The translations under genes and the position numbers were made by a program. From the NCBI RefSeq assembly GCF_018336155.1, contig NZ_JAGYHF010000005.1, positions 186,001-250,000 on the forward strand: a DNA stretch of 64,000 nt. The letters run 5' to 3'. Numbering within the stretch: position 1 is the first letter of the stretch; every line of letters starts with the position of its first letter. A model generated the notes under the pieces. It searched no databases and was not told the DNA's origin. It saw nothing but the letters and a program-made list of their open reading frames with translations. Positions 10,885-22,885 of this stretch are shown in pieces. Source of the stretch: Pseudomonas rustica (GTDB taxonomy: Bacteria; Pseudomonadota; Gammaproteobacteria; Pseudomonadales; Pseudomonadaceae).

Positions 10885-13800
10885 ATGAAAGCAGGTCTGT
10901 ACCAACCAGATGAATTCAAGGATAACTGCGGTTTCGGCCTGATAGCCCATATGCAGGGCGAGCCCAGTCATACCCTTTTGCAAACGGCCATCGAGGCCCT
11001 GACCTGCATGACCCACCGCGGTGGGATTAATGCCGACGGCAAGACCGGTGACGGTTGCGGTCTGCTGATTCAGAAGCCTGACGCGTTCCTGCGAGCCATT
11101 GCCCAGGAAACCTTCAGCGTCGAGCTGCCCAAGCAATATGCGGTGGGCATGGTCTTCTTCAACCAGGATCCGGCCAAGGCCGAAGCCGCTCGCGAAAACA
11201 TGAACCGCGAGATCCTCGCTGAAGGCCTGCAGTTGATCGGCTGGCGCAAAGTGCCCATCGACACCAGCGTTCTCGGCCGCCTGGCCCTTGAGCGCCTGCC
11301 GCAAATCGAGCAGGTGTACATCGGCGGCGAAGGCCTGAGCGATCAGGACATGGCCGTGAAGCTGTTCAGTGCGCGTCGTCGTTCGTCGGTGTCCAACGCC
11401 GTCGACTCCGACCACTACATCTGCAGCTTTTCGCACAAAACCATCATCTATAAAGGCCTGATGATGCCGGCCGATCTGGCCGCGTTTTATCCAGACCTGA
11501 GTGACGAGCGCCTGCAAACCGCGATCTGCGTTTTCCACCAGCGCTTCTCCACCAACACCCTGCCGAAATGGCCGCTGGCTCAGCCATTCCGCTTCCTTGC
11601 CCACAACGGCGAGATCAACACCATCACCGGTAACCGCAACTGGGCGCAGGCCCGGCGCACCAAGTTCACCAACGATCTGATGGATCTGGAAGAACTCGGC
11701 CCGCTGGTTAACCGTGTCGGTTCCGACTCTTCCAGCATGGACAACATGCTCGAACTGATGGTCACCGGTGGCATCGACCTGTTCCGTGGCGTGCGAATGA
11801 TTATTCCGCCGGCGTGGCAGAACGTTGAAACCATGGATCCGGATCTGCGTGCGTTCTACGAGTACAACTCGATGCACATGGAGCCGTGGGACGGCCCGGC
11901 CGGCGTGGTAATGACCGACGGTCGTTACGCGGTGTGCCTGCTCGACCGTAACGGTCTGCGCCCGGCGCGTTGGGTCACCACCACCAACGGTTTCATCACT
12001 CTCGCGTCGGAAATCGGCGTGTGGGACTACAAGCCGGAAGACGTGATTGCCAAAGGTCGTGTCGGCCCTGGCCAGATCTTCGCCGTGGACACCGAAACCG
12101 GGCAGATCCTCGACACCGACGCGATCGATAACCGTCTGAAGTCCCGTCATCCGTACAAGCAATGGCTGCGCAAGAACGCTCTGCGCATCCAGGCGACCAT
12201 GGAAGACAACGATCACGGTTCGGCGTTTTACGACGTCGATCAGCTCAAGCAATACATGAAGATGTATCAGGTCACGTTCGAAGAGCGCGATCAGGTCCTG
12301 CGTCCGCTCGGCGAGCAAGGCTACGAAGCCGTGGGCTCGATGGGCGACGACACGCCGATGGCAGTGCTCTCGCAGCGCGTGCGCACGCCGTACGACTATT
12401 TCCGTCAGCAGTTCGCGCAGGTTACCAACCCGCCGATCGACCCGCTGCGTGAAGCGATCGTGATGTCGCTGGAAATCTGCCTCGGTGCCGAGCGCAACAT
12501 TTTCCAGGAGTCGCCGGAACACGCCTCGCGCGTGATCCTCAGCTCGCCAGTGATCTCGCCGGCCAAGTGGCGCTCGTTGATGAACCTCGACCGTCCGGGT
12601 TTCGAACGGGCGATCATCGACCTCAACTACGACGAAAGCGTTGGCCTCGAAGCGGCGATCCGCAACGTTGCCGATCAGGCTGAAGAAGCCGTGCGCGCCG
12701 GTCGTACCCAGATCGTCCTGAGCGACCGCCATATCGCCCCGGGCAAGCTGCCGATCCATGCTTCGCTGGCGACCGGTGCGGTGCACCACCGCCTGACCGA
12801 AAAAGGCCTGCGTTGCGATTCCAACATCCTTGTTGAAACCGCGACCGCGCGTGACCCGCATCACTTTGCGGTGCTGATCGGTTTCGGCGCCTCGGCGGTC
12901 TATCCGTTCCTCGCGTACGAAGTGCTGGGCGACCTGATCCGTACCGGTGAAGTGCTGGGCGACCTCTATGAGGTGTTCAAGAACTACCGCAAAGGCATCA
13001 CCAAAGGTCTGCTGAAGATCCTCTCGAAGATGGGTATCTCGACCATCGCCTCCTATCGCGGAGCACAATTGTTCGAAGCGATCGGCCTGTCCGAAGAAGT
13101 TTGCGACCTGAGCTTCCGTGGCGTGCCGAGCCGCATCAAAGGTGCGCGTTTCGTCGACATCGAAGCCGAGCAGAAAGCACTCGCTACTGAAGCCTGGAGT
13201 CCGCGCAAGCCGATCCAGCAGGGCGGTCTGCTGAAGTTCGTCCACGGTGGCGAATATCACGCCTACAACCCGGACGTGGTCAACACTCTGCAAGCCGCTG
13301 TGCAGCAGGGCGACTACGCCAAGTTCAAGGAATACACCTCGCTGGTGGACAACCGTCCGGTGTCGATGATTCGCGACCTGTTCAAGGTCAAGACTCTCGA
13401 CAAGCCGCTGGACATCAGTGAAATCGAACCGCTGGAATCGGTGCTCAAGCGCTTCGACTCCGCCGGTATCTCGCTGGGCGCCTTGTCGCCGGAAGCTCAC
13501 GAAGCCTTGGCCGAAGCCATGAACCGCCTCGGTGCGCGTTCCAACTCCGGCGAAGGTGGTGAAGATCCGGCGCGTTACGGCACCATCAAGAGCTCGAAAA
13601 TCAAGCAGGTTGCGACTGGCCGTTTCGGCGTGACCCCGGAATACCTGGTCAACGCCGAAGTGCTGCAGATCAAGGTCGCGCAAGGCGCCAAGCCGGGCGA
13701 GGGCGGGCAACTGCCGGGCGGTAAAGTGAACGGTTTGATCGCCAAGCTGCGTTACGCAGTGCCGGGCGTGACCCTGATTTCGCCGCCGCCGCACCACGAC

Positions 13801-15330
13801 ATCTACTCGATCGAAGACTTGTCGCAGCTGATTTTCGACCTCAAGCAAGTCAACCCGAAGGCACTGGTTTCGGTCAAACTGGTAGCGGAAGCAGGCGTCG
13901 GCACCATCGCCGCCGGTGTGGCCAAGGCCTATGCGGACTTGATCACCATCTCCGGCTACGACGGCGGCACCGGTGCTTCGCCGCTGACCTCGATCAAATA
14001 CGCCGGCGCACCGTGGGAACTCGGCCTCGCCGAAACCCACCAGACTCTGCGCGGCAACGACCTGCGCGGCAAAGTCCGGGTGCAGACCGACGGTGGCCTG
14101 AAAACCGGCCTCGACGTGATCAAGGCTGCAATCCTCGGCGCTGAAAGCTTCGGCTTCGGTACTGCGCCAATGATCGCGCTGGGCTGCAAATACCTGCGTA
14201 TCTGCCACCTGAACAACTGCGCCACCGGCGTTGCGACGCAGAACGAGAAGCTGCGCAAGGATCACTACATTGGCACCGTCGACATGGTGGTGAATTTCTT
14301 CACCTACGTCGCCGAAGAAACCCGTGAGTGGCTGGCCAAGCTCGGCGTGCGCTCCCTCGAAGAGCTGATCGGTCGTACCGATCTGCTGGAAATCCTCGAA
14401 GGCCAGACCGCCAAGCAGAACCACCTGGACCTGACGCCGCTGTTGGGCAGCGATCACATCCCGGCGGACAAGCCACAGTTCTGCGGCGTTGAGCGCAACC
14501 CGCCGTTCGACAAAGGCCTGCTGGCCGAGAAAATGGTCGAGATGGCCTCGTCGGCGATCAACGACATGAGCGGCGCCGAATTCGACCTGGATATCTGCAA
14601 CTGCGACCGTTCGATCGGCGCGCGGATCTCCGGCGAAATCGCGCGCAAGCACGGCAACCAGGGCATGGCGAAAGCGCCGATCACCTTCCGCTTCAAAGGC
14701 ACTGCCGGTCAGAGCTTCGGTGTGTGGAACGCCGGCGGTCTGAACATGTACCTCGAAGGCGATGCCAACGACTACGTCGGCAAAGGCATGACCGGTGGCA
14801 AACTGACCATCGTGCCGCCGAAGGGCAGCGTTTATAAGACTCAGGACAGTGCCATCATCGGCAACACCTGCCTGTACGGCGCGACGGGCGGCAAGCTGTT
14901 CGCCGCCGGCACCGCAGGCGAGCGTTTCGCCGTGCGTAACTCCGGTGCCCACACGGTTGTGGAAGGCACTGGCGATCACTGCTGTGAGTACATGACCGGT
15001 GGTTTTGTCTGCGTTCTGGGCAAGACCGGTTACAACTTCGGCTCTGGCATGACCGGTGGTTTCGCCTACGTGCTCGATCAGGACAACGCCTTCGTTGACC
15101 GGGTCAACCACGAACTGGTGGAAATCCAGCGGATCAGCGGCGAGGCGATGGAAGCCTATCGCAGCCACCTGCAAAACGTGCTGAACGAGTACGTCGCGGA
15201 AACCGACAGCGAGTGGGGTCGTGAACTCGCCGAAAACCTCGATGACTATCTGCGCCGTTTCTGGCTGGTCAAGCCTAAGGCTGCCAACCTGAAATCGTTG
15301 CTTTCCAGCACTCGTGCCAACCCGCAGTGA
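10885..15330 (+). CDS. gltB: Glutamate synthase (NADPH) large subunit
   Basis: Converts 2-oxoglutarate and glutamine to two glutamates. The pre-protein has a 14-residue propeptide before the N-terminal nucleophile Cys15 ([10 protein letters not shown]), the type II glutaminase domain, a central domain, the FMN-binding synthase domain ([11 protein letters not shown]), the 3Fe-4S ligands ([19 protein letters not shown]) and the C-terminal GXGXG beta-helix. About 1481 aa. I chose the ATG at 10885, with GGTGAG nearby, over the GTG at 10879 because Pseudomonas GltB begins [11 protein letters not shown]. Confidence 0.97.
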   Translation: MKAGLYQPDEFKDNCGFGLIAHMQGEPSHTLLQTAIEALTCMTHRGGINADGKTGDGCGLLIQKPDAFLRAIAQETFSVELPKQYAVGMVFFNQDPAKAEAARENMNREILAEGLQLIGWRKVPIDTSVLGRLALERLPQIEQVYIGGEGLSDQDMAVKLFSARRRSSVSNAVDSDHYICSFSHKTIIYKGLMMPADLAAFYPDLSDERLQTAICVFHQRFSTNTLPKWPLAQPFRFLAHNGEINTITGNRNWAQARRTKFTNDLMDLEELGPLVNRVGSDSSSMDNMLELMVTGGIDLFRGVRMIIPPAWQNVETMDPDLRAFYEYNSMHMEPWDGPAGVVMTDGRYAVCLLDRNGLRPARWVTTTNGFITLASEIGVWDYKPEDVIAKGRVGPGQIFAVDTETGQILDTDAIDNRLKSRHPYKQWLRKNALRIQATMEDNDHGSAFYDVDQLKQYMKMYQVTFEERDQVLRPLGEQGYEAVGSMGDDTPMAVLSQRVRTPYDYFRQQFAQVTNPPIDPLREAIVMSLEICLGAERNIFQESPEHASRVILSSPVISPAKWRSLMNLDRPGFERAIIDLNYDESVGLEAAIRNVADQAEEAVRAGRTQIVLSDRHIAPGKLPIHASLATGAVHHRLTEKGLRCDSNILVETATARDPHHFAVLIGFGASAVYPFLAYEVLGDLIRTGEVLGDLYEVFKNYRKGITKGLLKILSKMGISTIASYRGAQLFEAIGLSEEVCDLSFRGVPSRIKGARFVDIEAEQKALATEAWSPRKPIQQGGLLKFVHGGEYHAYNPDVVNTLQAAVQQGDYAKFKEYTSLVDNRPVSMIRDLFKVKTLDKPLDISEIEPLESVLKRFDSAGISLGALSPEAHEALAEAMNRLGARSNSGEGGEDPARYGTIKSSKIKQVATGRFGVTPEYLVNAEVLQIKVAQGAKPGEGGQLPGGKVNGLIAKLRYAVPGVTLISPPPHHDIYSIEDLSQLIFDLKQVNPKALVSVKLVAEAGVGTIAAGVAKAYADLITISGYDGGTGASPLTSIKYAGAPWELGLAETHQTLRGNDLRGKVRVQTDGGLKTGLDVIKAAILGAESFGFGTAPMIALGCKYLRICHLNNCATGVATQNEKLRKDHYIGTVDMVVNFFTYVAEETREWLAKLGVRSLEELIGRTDLLEILEGQTAKQNHLDLTPLLGSDHIPADKPQFCGVERNPPFDKGLLAEKMVEMASSAINDMSGAEFDLDICNCDRSIGARISGEIARKHGNQGMAKAPITFRFKGTAGQSFGVWNAGGLNMYLEGDANDYVGKGMTGGKLTIVPPKGSVYKTQDSAIIGNTCLYGATGGKLFAAGTAGERFAVRNSGAHTVVEGTGDHCCEYMTGGFVCVLGKTGYNFGSGMTGGFAYVLDQDNAFVDRVNHELVEIQRISGEAMEAYRSHLQNVLNEYVAETDSEWGRELAENLDDYLRRFWLVKPKAANLKSLLSSTRANPQ

Positions 15331-16782
<1,452 letters not shown>

Positions 16783-16810
16783 ACACGTCCGCGAGCAAAC
16801 CGTGCTCCCC

Positions 16811-16902
16811 TGTAGGAGCCGAGCTTGCTCGCGAAAGCGGTGTGTCAGTCGAAATATGCGTTGACTGACACGCCCTCTTCGCGAGCAAGCTCGGCTCCTA
16901 CA
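16811..16902. repeat. REP doublet (inverted pair) between gltD and hemE
   Basis: Two perfect 25-nt arms (16811-16835 and 16878-16902) with cores GTAGGAGCCGAGCTTGCTCG and its reverse complement. An inner perfect 9-bp stem (GTGTCAGTC at 16842-16850 with GACTGACAC at 16863-16871) lies between them. This is the REPIN-like layout common in fluorescens-group genomes. It may also stop gltD transcription. Confidence 0.85.
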
Positions 16903-17034
16903 AGGGCTTAGGGGTGGTGCAAAATCTGTATTCCAAGGCAATAAATTGACCCGATAGACAAAAGGCTGACCTGCATCCGTGCCTTTTGCGTCGCGCTCTG
17001 AGAAAATGTCCGCACTTTTTTTCCGGATGCCGAC

Positions 17035-18102
17035 ATGACTGCCCTGAAGAACGACCGTTTCCTCCGCGCCCTGCTCAAGCAACCCGTAGACGTCACCCCT
17101 GTGTGGATGATGCGTCAGGCCGGTCGCTACTTGCCGGAATACCGCGCCAGCCGCGCCCAGGCCGGTGATTTCATGAGCCTGTGCATGAATCCGGAATTCG
17201 CCTGCGAAGTCACCATGCAACCGCTCGACCGCTATCCACAACTGGACGCGGCGATCCTGTTTTCCGACATCCTCACCATCCCCGATGCCATGGGCCAAGG
17301 CCTGTACTTCGAGACCGGTGAAGGTCCGCGCTTCAAAAAAGTCGTCAGCACCCTCGCCGACATCGAAGCGCTGCCGATCCCTGATCCGCACAAAGACCTC
17401 GGCTACGTCATGGACGCAGTCAGCACCATCCGTCGCGAATTGAACGGCCGTGTGCCGCTGATCGGTTTCTCCGGCAGCCCTTGGACACTGGCGACCTACA
17501 TGGTTGAAGGCGGCTCGTCGAAAGACTTCCGCAAGACCAAAGCGATGCTCTACGACAACCCGCAAGCCATGCACCTGCTGCTGGATAAACTGGCGCAGTC
17601 GGTGACCTCGTACCTCAACGGCCAGATCATGGCCGGCGCGCAAGCGGTGCAGATCTTCGATACCTGGGGCGGTAACCTGTCGGCGGCGGCGTATCAGGAA
17701 TTCTCGCTGGCCTACATGAAGAAAATCGTCAGCGGTCTGATCCGCGAAAACGACGGTCGCAAAGTGCCAGTGATCCTCTTCACCAAAAACGGCGGCCTGT
17801 GGCTGGAAAGCATTGCTGACGCTGGCGCCGATGCACTGGGCCTGGACTGGACGTGCGACATCGGCAACGCCCGCGCCCGCGTTGGCGACAAGGTTGCGCT
17901 GCAAGGCAACATGGATCCGACCGTGCTTTACGCAAAACCGGAAGCGATCCGCACCGAAGTCGGACGTATTCTGGCCAGCTACGGCAAGGGCAGCGGTCAC
18001 GTGTTCAACCTTGGCCATGGCATCACCCCGGAAGTCGATCCGGAACACGCGGGCGCTTTCCTGCGTGCGGTGCATGAGTTGTCGGCGCAGTACCACGAAT
18101 AA
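17035..18102 (+). CDS. hemE: Uroporphyrinogen decarboxylase
   Basis: Decarboxylates uroporphyrinogen III to coproporphyrinogen III in haem synthesis. The signature [16 protein letters not shown] is near the N-terminus; the [16 protein letters not shown] substrate-pocket region and the C-terminal [19 protein letters not shown] are intact. 355 aa. It follows gltBD as in other pseudomonads but is separated by a REP doublet, so it probably has its own promoter. Confidence 0.97.
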   Translation: MTALKNDRFLRALLKQPVDVTPVWMMRQAGRYLPEYRASRAQAGDFMSLCMNPEFACEVTMQPLDRYPQLDAAILFSDILTIPDAMGQGLYFETGEGPRFKKVVSTLADIEALPIPDPHKDLGYVMDAVSTIRRELNGRVPLIGFSGSPWTLATYMVEGGSSKDFRKTKAMLYDNPQAMHLLLDKLAQSVTSYLNGQIMAGAQAVQIFDTWGGNLSAAAYQEFSLAYMKKIVSGLIRENDGRKVPVILFTKNGGLWLESIADAGADALGLDWTCDIGNARARVGDKVALQGNMDPTVLYAKPEAIRTEVGRILASYGKGSGHVFNLGHGITPEVDPEHAGAFLRAVHELSAQYHE

Positions 18103-18124
18103 CGCTGCAACGTCTGTACAAAAA

Positions 18125-18160
18125 AACCTGTCCCGTGTCATGCGGGGCAGGTTTTTTTAT
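18125..18160 (+). terminator. Intrinsic terminator of hemE
   Basis: A 9-bp stem, CCTGTCCCG (18127-18135) with CGGGGCAGG (18143-18151) and one G-U pair, a 7-nt loop, and TTTTTTT at 18152-18158. It lies 22 nt after the hemE stop. Confidence 0.9.
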
Positions 18161-18389
18161 GCCGTTTAAAAACGTTTAGATGAATAGTTTCTTGTTGTAA
18201 GAATTCTTTCCTTAGTTGTCGGATTAGTTTCCGTGGCGACTATTCCTGCTACACCCGGTGATTACTCCTACATAGAAGTTTTCCCTATCCACGTAAGGTT
18301 TCAGGCGTGTGTTCGGCATGGCGTCGAGCACCGTATTAGAGCCTGGCGCGATGCCAAGCTCGCTTATTTGATATGAGCCTGGAATAACA

Positions 18390-19856
18390 ATGAAAAAACC
18401 AATTTTTAAAAGGAGTGCGTTGGCAACGTGCACTTCTTCGTTGATTTTACTGTCGGCCATGCTGGGTTCTTCCGGGGCTGCGGCCCATGGTTATGTGGAG
18501 TTTCCGCCCTCGCGCGCGCTGCTCTGCCAGAAGGGTGTGAACACCGGTTGCGGTGGTGCTTCGAATGAACCGCAAAGTGTCGGTGAAACCTTCAAGGGCT
18601 TCCCTGCCGGCGTCGGCGGCGCGGAAGGGCAAGGCCCGATCGACGGCAAAATTGCCAGTGGCGGTCACGAGTTGTTTTCTGCCGTGGACGTGCAGTCCGC
18701 CACACGCTGGCAGCTCACCGACATCAATGAACGTACTCTGGATTTTCAGTGGCATTACAAGGCGCCACACCCGGTTGAATACCACCAATATTTCATTACC
18801 CGTAATGGCTGGAACCCGAATGAGTCGCTGAAGCGAGCTTCTTTCGAGAGCACGCCTTTTTGCGAGGTCGCGGGTGATTTTCAGATGCCGGTTCCCGGCA
18901 CCCAGCACCGCTGCAGCATCCCCGAGGACAAAAACGGTCACCACGTGATTCTTGCGATCTGGGCCGTGGGCGATACCAAAATGGCGTTCCACAGCGTCGC
19001 TGACGTGAATATCGTGGCTGAAGCCGTTCTACCGGGCGGTTGGTCTGCTGTCGGCGCCATCGCACCATCGACTCCGCTGCTGACCGGCGACAAGGTCAAG
19101 GCACGCGCCTTCACCGCGACGGGCGAAAGTGCTTACTACAGCGTCGAAATCTCGATCGACAACGCCGAAGACGCCGAGCCGCAAAACTGGTCGTTCAAAC
19201 TCGCCGAGCAGATCAACCAGTCGCAGACCCTGATCCGCGCCGGCGTTCGTGATGAAAACGGCAACATCGAAGCGATTCGCGGCAGCAACACGCTGTACGC
19301 AAAAAAAGACAGCGGCGTCGTTCGCTACGAAGTGCAACTGCTGATGAAAGAAGACGCCGGCGCGCGTTTGTCGGTGGCCTCGCAACAAGCCGAATACGTG
19401 CTCGACAAAGGTAAAACCAAAGTCGATTTCAGCCTGATGTCCAACCGCAAAATGAACGTCGAAGCCAACCTGTTCAACGAGCAGAACAAGCTGGTCGGCA
19501 CCACCACCGCGCAAGCGGACAGCGGTGCAACCTGGCTGGCCATGGACATCCGCAGCAACCCCGGCCCGCACACGCTGACCCTGGTTGGCACCACGCTGGA
19601 TGGCCGCACCACCCGTCAAGACACCCAGCCTGTCAACGTCACCGGTGAAGGCGCCGGCGCCGATTACGACTTCCTGTTCCCGGAAGGTCTCAGCGACTAC
19701 ACCGCCGGCACCAAGGTGCTGCAGCCGAAAACCAACGAGGTCTTCGAGTGCAAGCCGTTCCCGGCGTCCGGCTATTGCAAGCAGTACAAGCCTGAGGCGA
19801 ACGGTTTCGAACCGGGCGTCGGCGAGCACTCGCATGCGGCGTGGAACAAGCTCTAA
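18390..19856 (+). CDS. Chitin-active lytic polysaccharide monooxygenase, AA10 (GbpA/CbpD-like)
   Basis: Secreted copper enzyme that oxidatively cleaves chitin or binds GlcNAc surfaces. The signal peptide ends SGAAA before His33, which becomes the N-terminal residue of the copper His-brace; the second brace His is in KAPH (His127), with the axial-site Phe200 in KMAF. Disulfide Cys residues lie in the AA10 domain (33-210). A GbpA-like middle region (about 215-420) and a small Cys-containing chitin-binding module (about 435-488, CBM73-like, FECKPFPASGYCKQY) follow. 488 aa, close to Vibrio GbpA. GbpA and CbpD are known type II cargo, and a T2SS operon starts about 0.6 kb downstream. Confidence 0.9.
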   Translation: MKKPIFKRSALATCTSSLILLSAMLGSSGAAAHGYVEFPPSRALLCQKGVNTGCGGASNEPQSVGETFKGFPAGVGGAEGQGPIDGKIASGGHELFSAVDVQSATRWQLTDINERTLDFQWHYKAPHPVEYHQYFITRNGWNPNESLKRASFESTPFCEVAGDFQMPVPGTQHRCSIPEDKNGHHVILAIWAVGDTKMAFHSVADVNIVAEAVLPGGWSAVGAIAPSTPLLTGDKVKARAFTATGESAYYSVEISIDNAEDAEPQNWSFKLAEQINQSQTLIRAGVRDENGNIEAIRGSNTLYAKKDSGVVRYEVQLLMKEDAGARLSVASQQAEYVLDKGKTKVDFSLMSNRKMNVEANLFNEQNKLVGTTTAQADSGATWLAMDIRSNPGPHTLTLVGTTLDGRTTRQDTQPVNVTGEGAGADYDFLFPEGLSDYTAGTKVLQPKTNEVFECKPFPASGYCKQYKPEANGFEPGVGEHSHAAWNKL

Positions 19857-19876
19857 GGCTCGTCCCGTGTAATTGC

Positions 19877-19903
19877 GTCAGACGACCACCGAGGTCGTCT
19901 GAC
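19877..19903 (+). terminator. Perfect hairpin after the LPMO gene (possible attenuator/terminator)
   Basis: An 11-bp perfect stem (GTCAGACGACC with GGTCGTCTGAC) and a 5-nt loop, 20 nt after the LPMO stop and 27 nt before the cytochrome b561 start. There is no T-tract. It may stabilise the LPMO mRNA 3' end or reduce read-through into the T2SS genes. Confidence 0.5.
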
Positions 19904-19930
19904 CGCTGATGATTTTCAGGGGCGATTCGA

Positions 19931-20479
19931 ATGACGCTTTCAATTTATTCCAAGCAACAAATGCTGCTGCACTGGGTGTCGGCGGCGGTGATTCTGTGGA
20001 CGCTGGTCACCGGGTTTTATGTGGCCAACGTCAATGTGGCCAATGACACCAAACAGTGGGTGGCCGGGGTCAATGTGTCGCTGACCACGCTGTTCATCCC
20101 TGTGTTTTGCTGGCGGCTGGTGGTGTTTGTCAGCCACCTGCGACATGAGCGCATGGCGCAGTTTTCCTCGGCAAAAATGCTCGCGATGTTTGTCCATCGG
20201 CTGATCTATTTGCTGGTGGCAGTGGTGCTGGTGAGCGGGGTGCTGATGATGGATCGACCGATCCCTGTGTTCGGCCTGTTCGAATTCCCTCAGCCGCTGA
20301 ACGATGTAGCGCTGACGGACGGCTTTTTCGTGCTGCACATCTGGGCCTGCACCGCGTTGGCAGTGCTGGTAGCGATGCACATTGGCGCGGTGATTCTGCA
20401 CGAGCTGCGCGGTTACCGCGTGCTGCGACGCATGTCGTGGCGCTCGCGCGTTCGCCAGGCCTGTGGGCGTATCGGATGA
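19931..20479 (+). CDS. Cytochrome b561 family membrane protein
   Basis: Di-haem b-type four-helix membrane protein that can move electrons between quinol or small reductants and periplasmic partners. Hydrophobic helices cover about residues 12-31, 50-69, 85-107 and 132-155. Candidate haem ligands are His14 (LLHW), His89 (FVHR), His136 (VLHIW) and His150 (AMHIG). 182 aa. It sits between the LPMO and gspC with GGGG upstream of its ATG. The role as electron donor to the LPMO is inference from position only. Confidence 0.85.
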   Translation: MTLSIYSKQQMLLHWVSAAVILWTLVTGFYVANVNVANDTKQWVAGVNVSLTTLFIPVFCWRLVVFVSHLRHERMAQFSSAKMLAMFVHRLIYLLVAVVLVSGVLMMDRPIPVFGLFEFPQPLNDVALTDGFFVLHIWACTALAVLVAMHIGAVILHELRGYRVLRRMSWRSRVRQACGRIG

Positions 20480-20486
20480 ACCGCCG

Positions 20487-20987
20487 GTGAGATTTTTTTT
20501 GCTGTTGGGACTGTGGGCGCTGCCGTTCGCCTGTGCAGCGTTTCTCGCTTGGCAGGAGTGGGCGTTTCGCAGTGCGCAACGTCTTCCCGCGCCGGTCGCT
20601 GTGCCTATGCCCACGGCACCTGCACCTTTGAACACCGCCGCAGTGGCAACGGTGTTCGGGCTCGCCGCGCCCAGCGCACTTCGACCAAGCGCCGAATCGC
20701 TGACTCTGCAAGCGACGTTCGCCGTCGACAGTGGCCTGTCGAAAGCCCTGATAAGCGCTGCCCAAGGTGCGCGGTTATATCGGGTTGGCGACGACTTGCC
20801 GGGCGGCAGCGTATTGCGTCGAGTTGAGGCACAACACGTGGTGCTGTGGAACAAGGGGCGGGAGGAATCATTGCCTCTCGCGCCCTCTGCCAGCGCATTC
20901 CTCAAGCGCTCGCCCGCGTCCGTCGATGCACCCGCCGCTGACATTTCCGCACGTTTTCTACGCCCGCTGAACGGGCAGTCAGAGTGA
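20487..20987 (+). CDS. gspC: Type II secretion protein GspC-like (inner-membrane, HR domain)
   Basis: Bitopic inner-membrane protein that links the platform to the secretin. It has one N-terminal transmembrane helix (FFLLLGLWALPFACAAFLAW), an Ala/Pro-rich linker and a homology region (about 60-145) with QGARLYRVGDDLPGGSVL and VVLWNKGREE. 166 aa from the GTG at 20487, short for GspC because no PDZ or coiled-coil domain is present. An in-frame GTG at 20463 would overlap the cytochrome gene; I prefer 20487 because it places the helix at the N-terminus. Confidence 0.8.
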   Translation: MRFFLLLGLWALPFACAAFLAWQEWAFRSAQRLPAPVAVPMPTAPAPLNTAAVATVFGLAAPSALRPSAESLTLQATFAVDSGLSKALISAAQGARLYRVGDDLPGGSVLRRVEAQHVVLWNKGREESLPLAPSASAFLKRSPASVDAPAADISARFLRPLNGQSE

Positions 20988-22885
20988 TCTCATTGATGAA
21001 CAACTTGAACGGCGCGCAGGCTCTGCGCACCTTGTTGGTTTGCGCCGTGCTGGCGACGCCGCTCCTCAATCGCCCGGTGCACGCCGAAGAACAACGCTGG
21101 CAGTTGGCGATGAATCAGGCCGAACTGCGCGACATCGTCGAAGAGATCTCGGCGATCCTCGGCACCACCGTGGTGCTCGACCCGCGTGTGTCGGGACGCG
21201 TCACCGTCATGTCCCGTCAGGCGCTGGATCGCGAAGGCGTGCGGCGCTTGTTTTACTCGGTGCTCGATGCGCACAACTTCACGGTGATCGATGAGGGCGA
21301 CCGCATCCTCATCACTCCGGTGGCAGACGTGAAAACCCGCGCCGGTCAATCGGCCAGCGAGCGCGCCACCCCCGCGCAATTCATCACCCAGGTCATCGAA
21401 CTGAACACCAGCAGCGCTGCCGATCTGTCTGCGCTGATTCGCCCGTTGGTGTCGGCCAACGGCTACCTCGGCCCGTCCGTTTCGGCCAATGCCTTGGTGA
21501 TCACCGATACCGGTGCCAACGTCAAACGCATCGCCCAGGTGGTGCGCCAACTCGACGGCGGTCAGCAAGATCAGCACGCTGTGGTAGCGCTGCGTTTTGC
21601 CCAGGCCAGCGACGTCGCCACGGTGATCGAATCCTCGCTGGGCAAGCGCAATGCCGACTCGCTGATTCAAGTGCTGGCCGACGTCAGAACCAATCGCTTG
21701 ATCGTCATCGGCCCGCTCGCCGTGCGCCAGCGTTTGACCGAGCTGATTCGCCAACTCGACGTGCCGGCCACCGCCAGCCTCGACACCGCGCGGGTCATCC
21801 GTTTGCGCCACAGTGATGCCAAGCAACTCGCGCAGGTGCTGGAAAGCATGGGCCAGAATCGCAAACAACCCACAGCTGGCAGCGGCAAAGAAGCGTCCGC
21901 CGCGACGCCGTTCATGCTCAAGGCCGACGAAAGTCAGAATGCGCTGGTGCTGATCGCCGATCCGGCTCAGGTCAGAACCATCGAGAACATCGTCCGTGAG
22001 CTCGATCAGCCCCGCGCGCAAGTGCTGATCCACGCCGCCATTGTCGAAATCTCCGGCGACATCGCCGATGCCGTGGGCGTGCAGTGGGGCTTGAGTACGG
22101 GCGACGCGAAGGGCTTTATCAACTTTCCCGGCACCGACATTCCCATCGTCGGCGGCCTGAAGTTCGACGAGAAAAAATCGGCGCCCGACGGCGCGATTCT
22201 GCAGTTGGGCGGCGACCGTTTCGGCGCGTTGATTTCGGCGCTGGCGAGCAATACGCGGAGCAATCTGCTGTCCACGCCGAGCCTGCTGACCCTGGACAAT
22301 CAGCAAGCGGAAATCATCGTCGGGCAGAACGTGCCGTTCAAGACCGGCTCCTACTCGACCAACAGCAGCGGGGCGGATAACCCGTTCACCACGGTCGAAC
22401 GCAAAGACGTCGGCATCAGCCTGAAGATCAAACCCTACATCAACGAAGGCTCGACCCTGCGTCTGGAAGTCGAGCAGGAAGTCTCGGACATCGCGCCTTC
22501 AGTGTCGGGCATCGATTCCTCGGATCTGATCACCAACAAGCGCGCGCTGAAAAGCACGATTCTCGCCGACGATGGCGAAATCATTGTGATCGGCGGATTG
22601 ATCCGCGACAGCGTGCGCACGCAGAAAAGCGGTGTGCCGTTGCTGCGCGATATTCCCTATGTTGGCGCGCTGTTTCGCTGGAGCCGCGACACCCAGACCA
22701 AAAGCAATCTGATGGTGTTCCTGCGCCCGACCATCGTGCGCAGCCGCGAAGATCTCTCGGGGATCAGTCAGCAGCGTTACGACACCTTGCGTGACCTCAG
22801 TCAGCCCAAGGCCGGGGAGAGCAACTCGCTGTTGCTGCCGGCCGAGGCGCGGCATTTGTTTGAGCCCGCGACGGTGGCGCCATGA
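20984..22885 (+). CDS. gspD: Type II secretion secretin GspD
   Basis: Outer-membrane channel of the T2SS. A cleavable type I signal peptide (about 25-35 residues, ending PVHA) precedes the N0 domain (WQLAMNQAELRDIVEEIS), N1-N3 domains with the N3 loop rich in Ser/Gly, and the secretin barrel ending VPLLRDIPYVGALFRW and NLMVFLRPTIV. 633 aa. There is no lipobox, unlike the self-piloting HxcQ, and no pilotin gene is nearby. The start is GTG 20984 overlapping gspC, or ATG 20996. Confidence 0.93.
   Translation: MISLMNNLNGAQALRTLLVCAVLATPLLNRPVHAEEQRWQLAMNQAELRDIVEEISAILGTTVVLDPRVSGRVTVMSRQALDREGVRRLFYSVLDAHNFTVIDEGDRILITPVADVKTRAGQSASERATPAQFITQVIELNTSSAADLSALIRPLVSANGYLGPSVSANALVITDTGANVKRIAQVVRQLDGGQQDQHAVVALRFAQASDVATVIESSLGKRNADSLIQVLADVRTNRLIVIGPLAVRQRLTELIRQLDVPATASLDTARVIRLRHSDAKQLAQVLESMGQNRKQPTAGSGKEASAATPFMLKADESQNALVLIADPAQVRTIENIVRELDQPRAQVLIHAAIVEISGDIADAVGVQWGLSTGDAKGFINFPGTDIPIVGGLKFDEKKSAPDGAILQLGGDRFGALISALASNTRSNLLSTPSLLTLDNQQAEIIVGQNVPFKTGSYSTNSSGADNPFTTVERKDVGISLKIKPYINEGSTLRLEVEQEVSDIAPSVSGIDSSDLITNKRALKSTILADDGEIIVIGGLIRDSVRTQKSGVPLLRDIPYVGALFRWSRDTQTKSNLMVFLRPTIVRSREDLSGISQQRYDTLRDLSQPKAGESNSLLLPAEARHLFEPATVAP

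Noticed and set aside
10795..15174. 1459-codon open frame on the minus strand across gltB
   Set aside because: It is exactly antisense to a certain gene; high third-position GC keeps the opposite frame free of stops, and its translation is rich in Arg, His, Gln and Val with no family motif.
18224..18460. 78-codon minus-strand frame before the LPMO gene
   Set aside because: Overlaps the LPMO signal peptide on the opposite strand, has no ribosome site and no recognisable domain.
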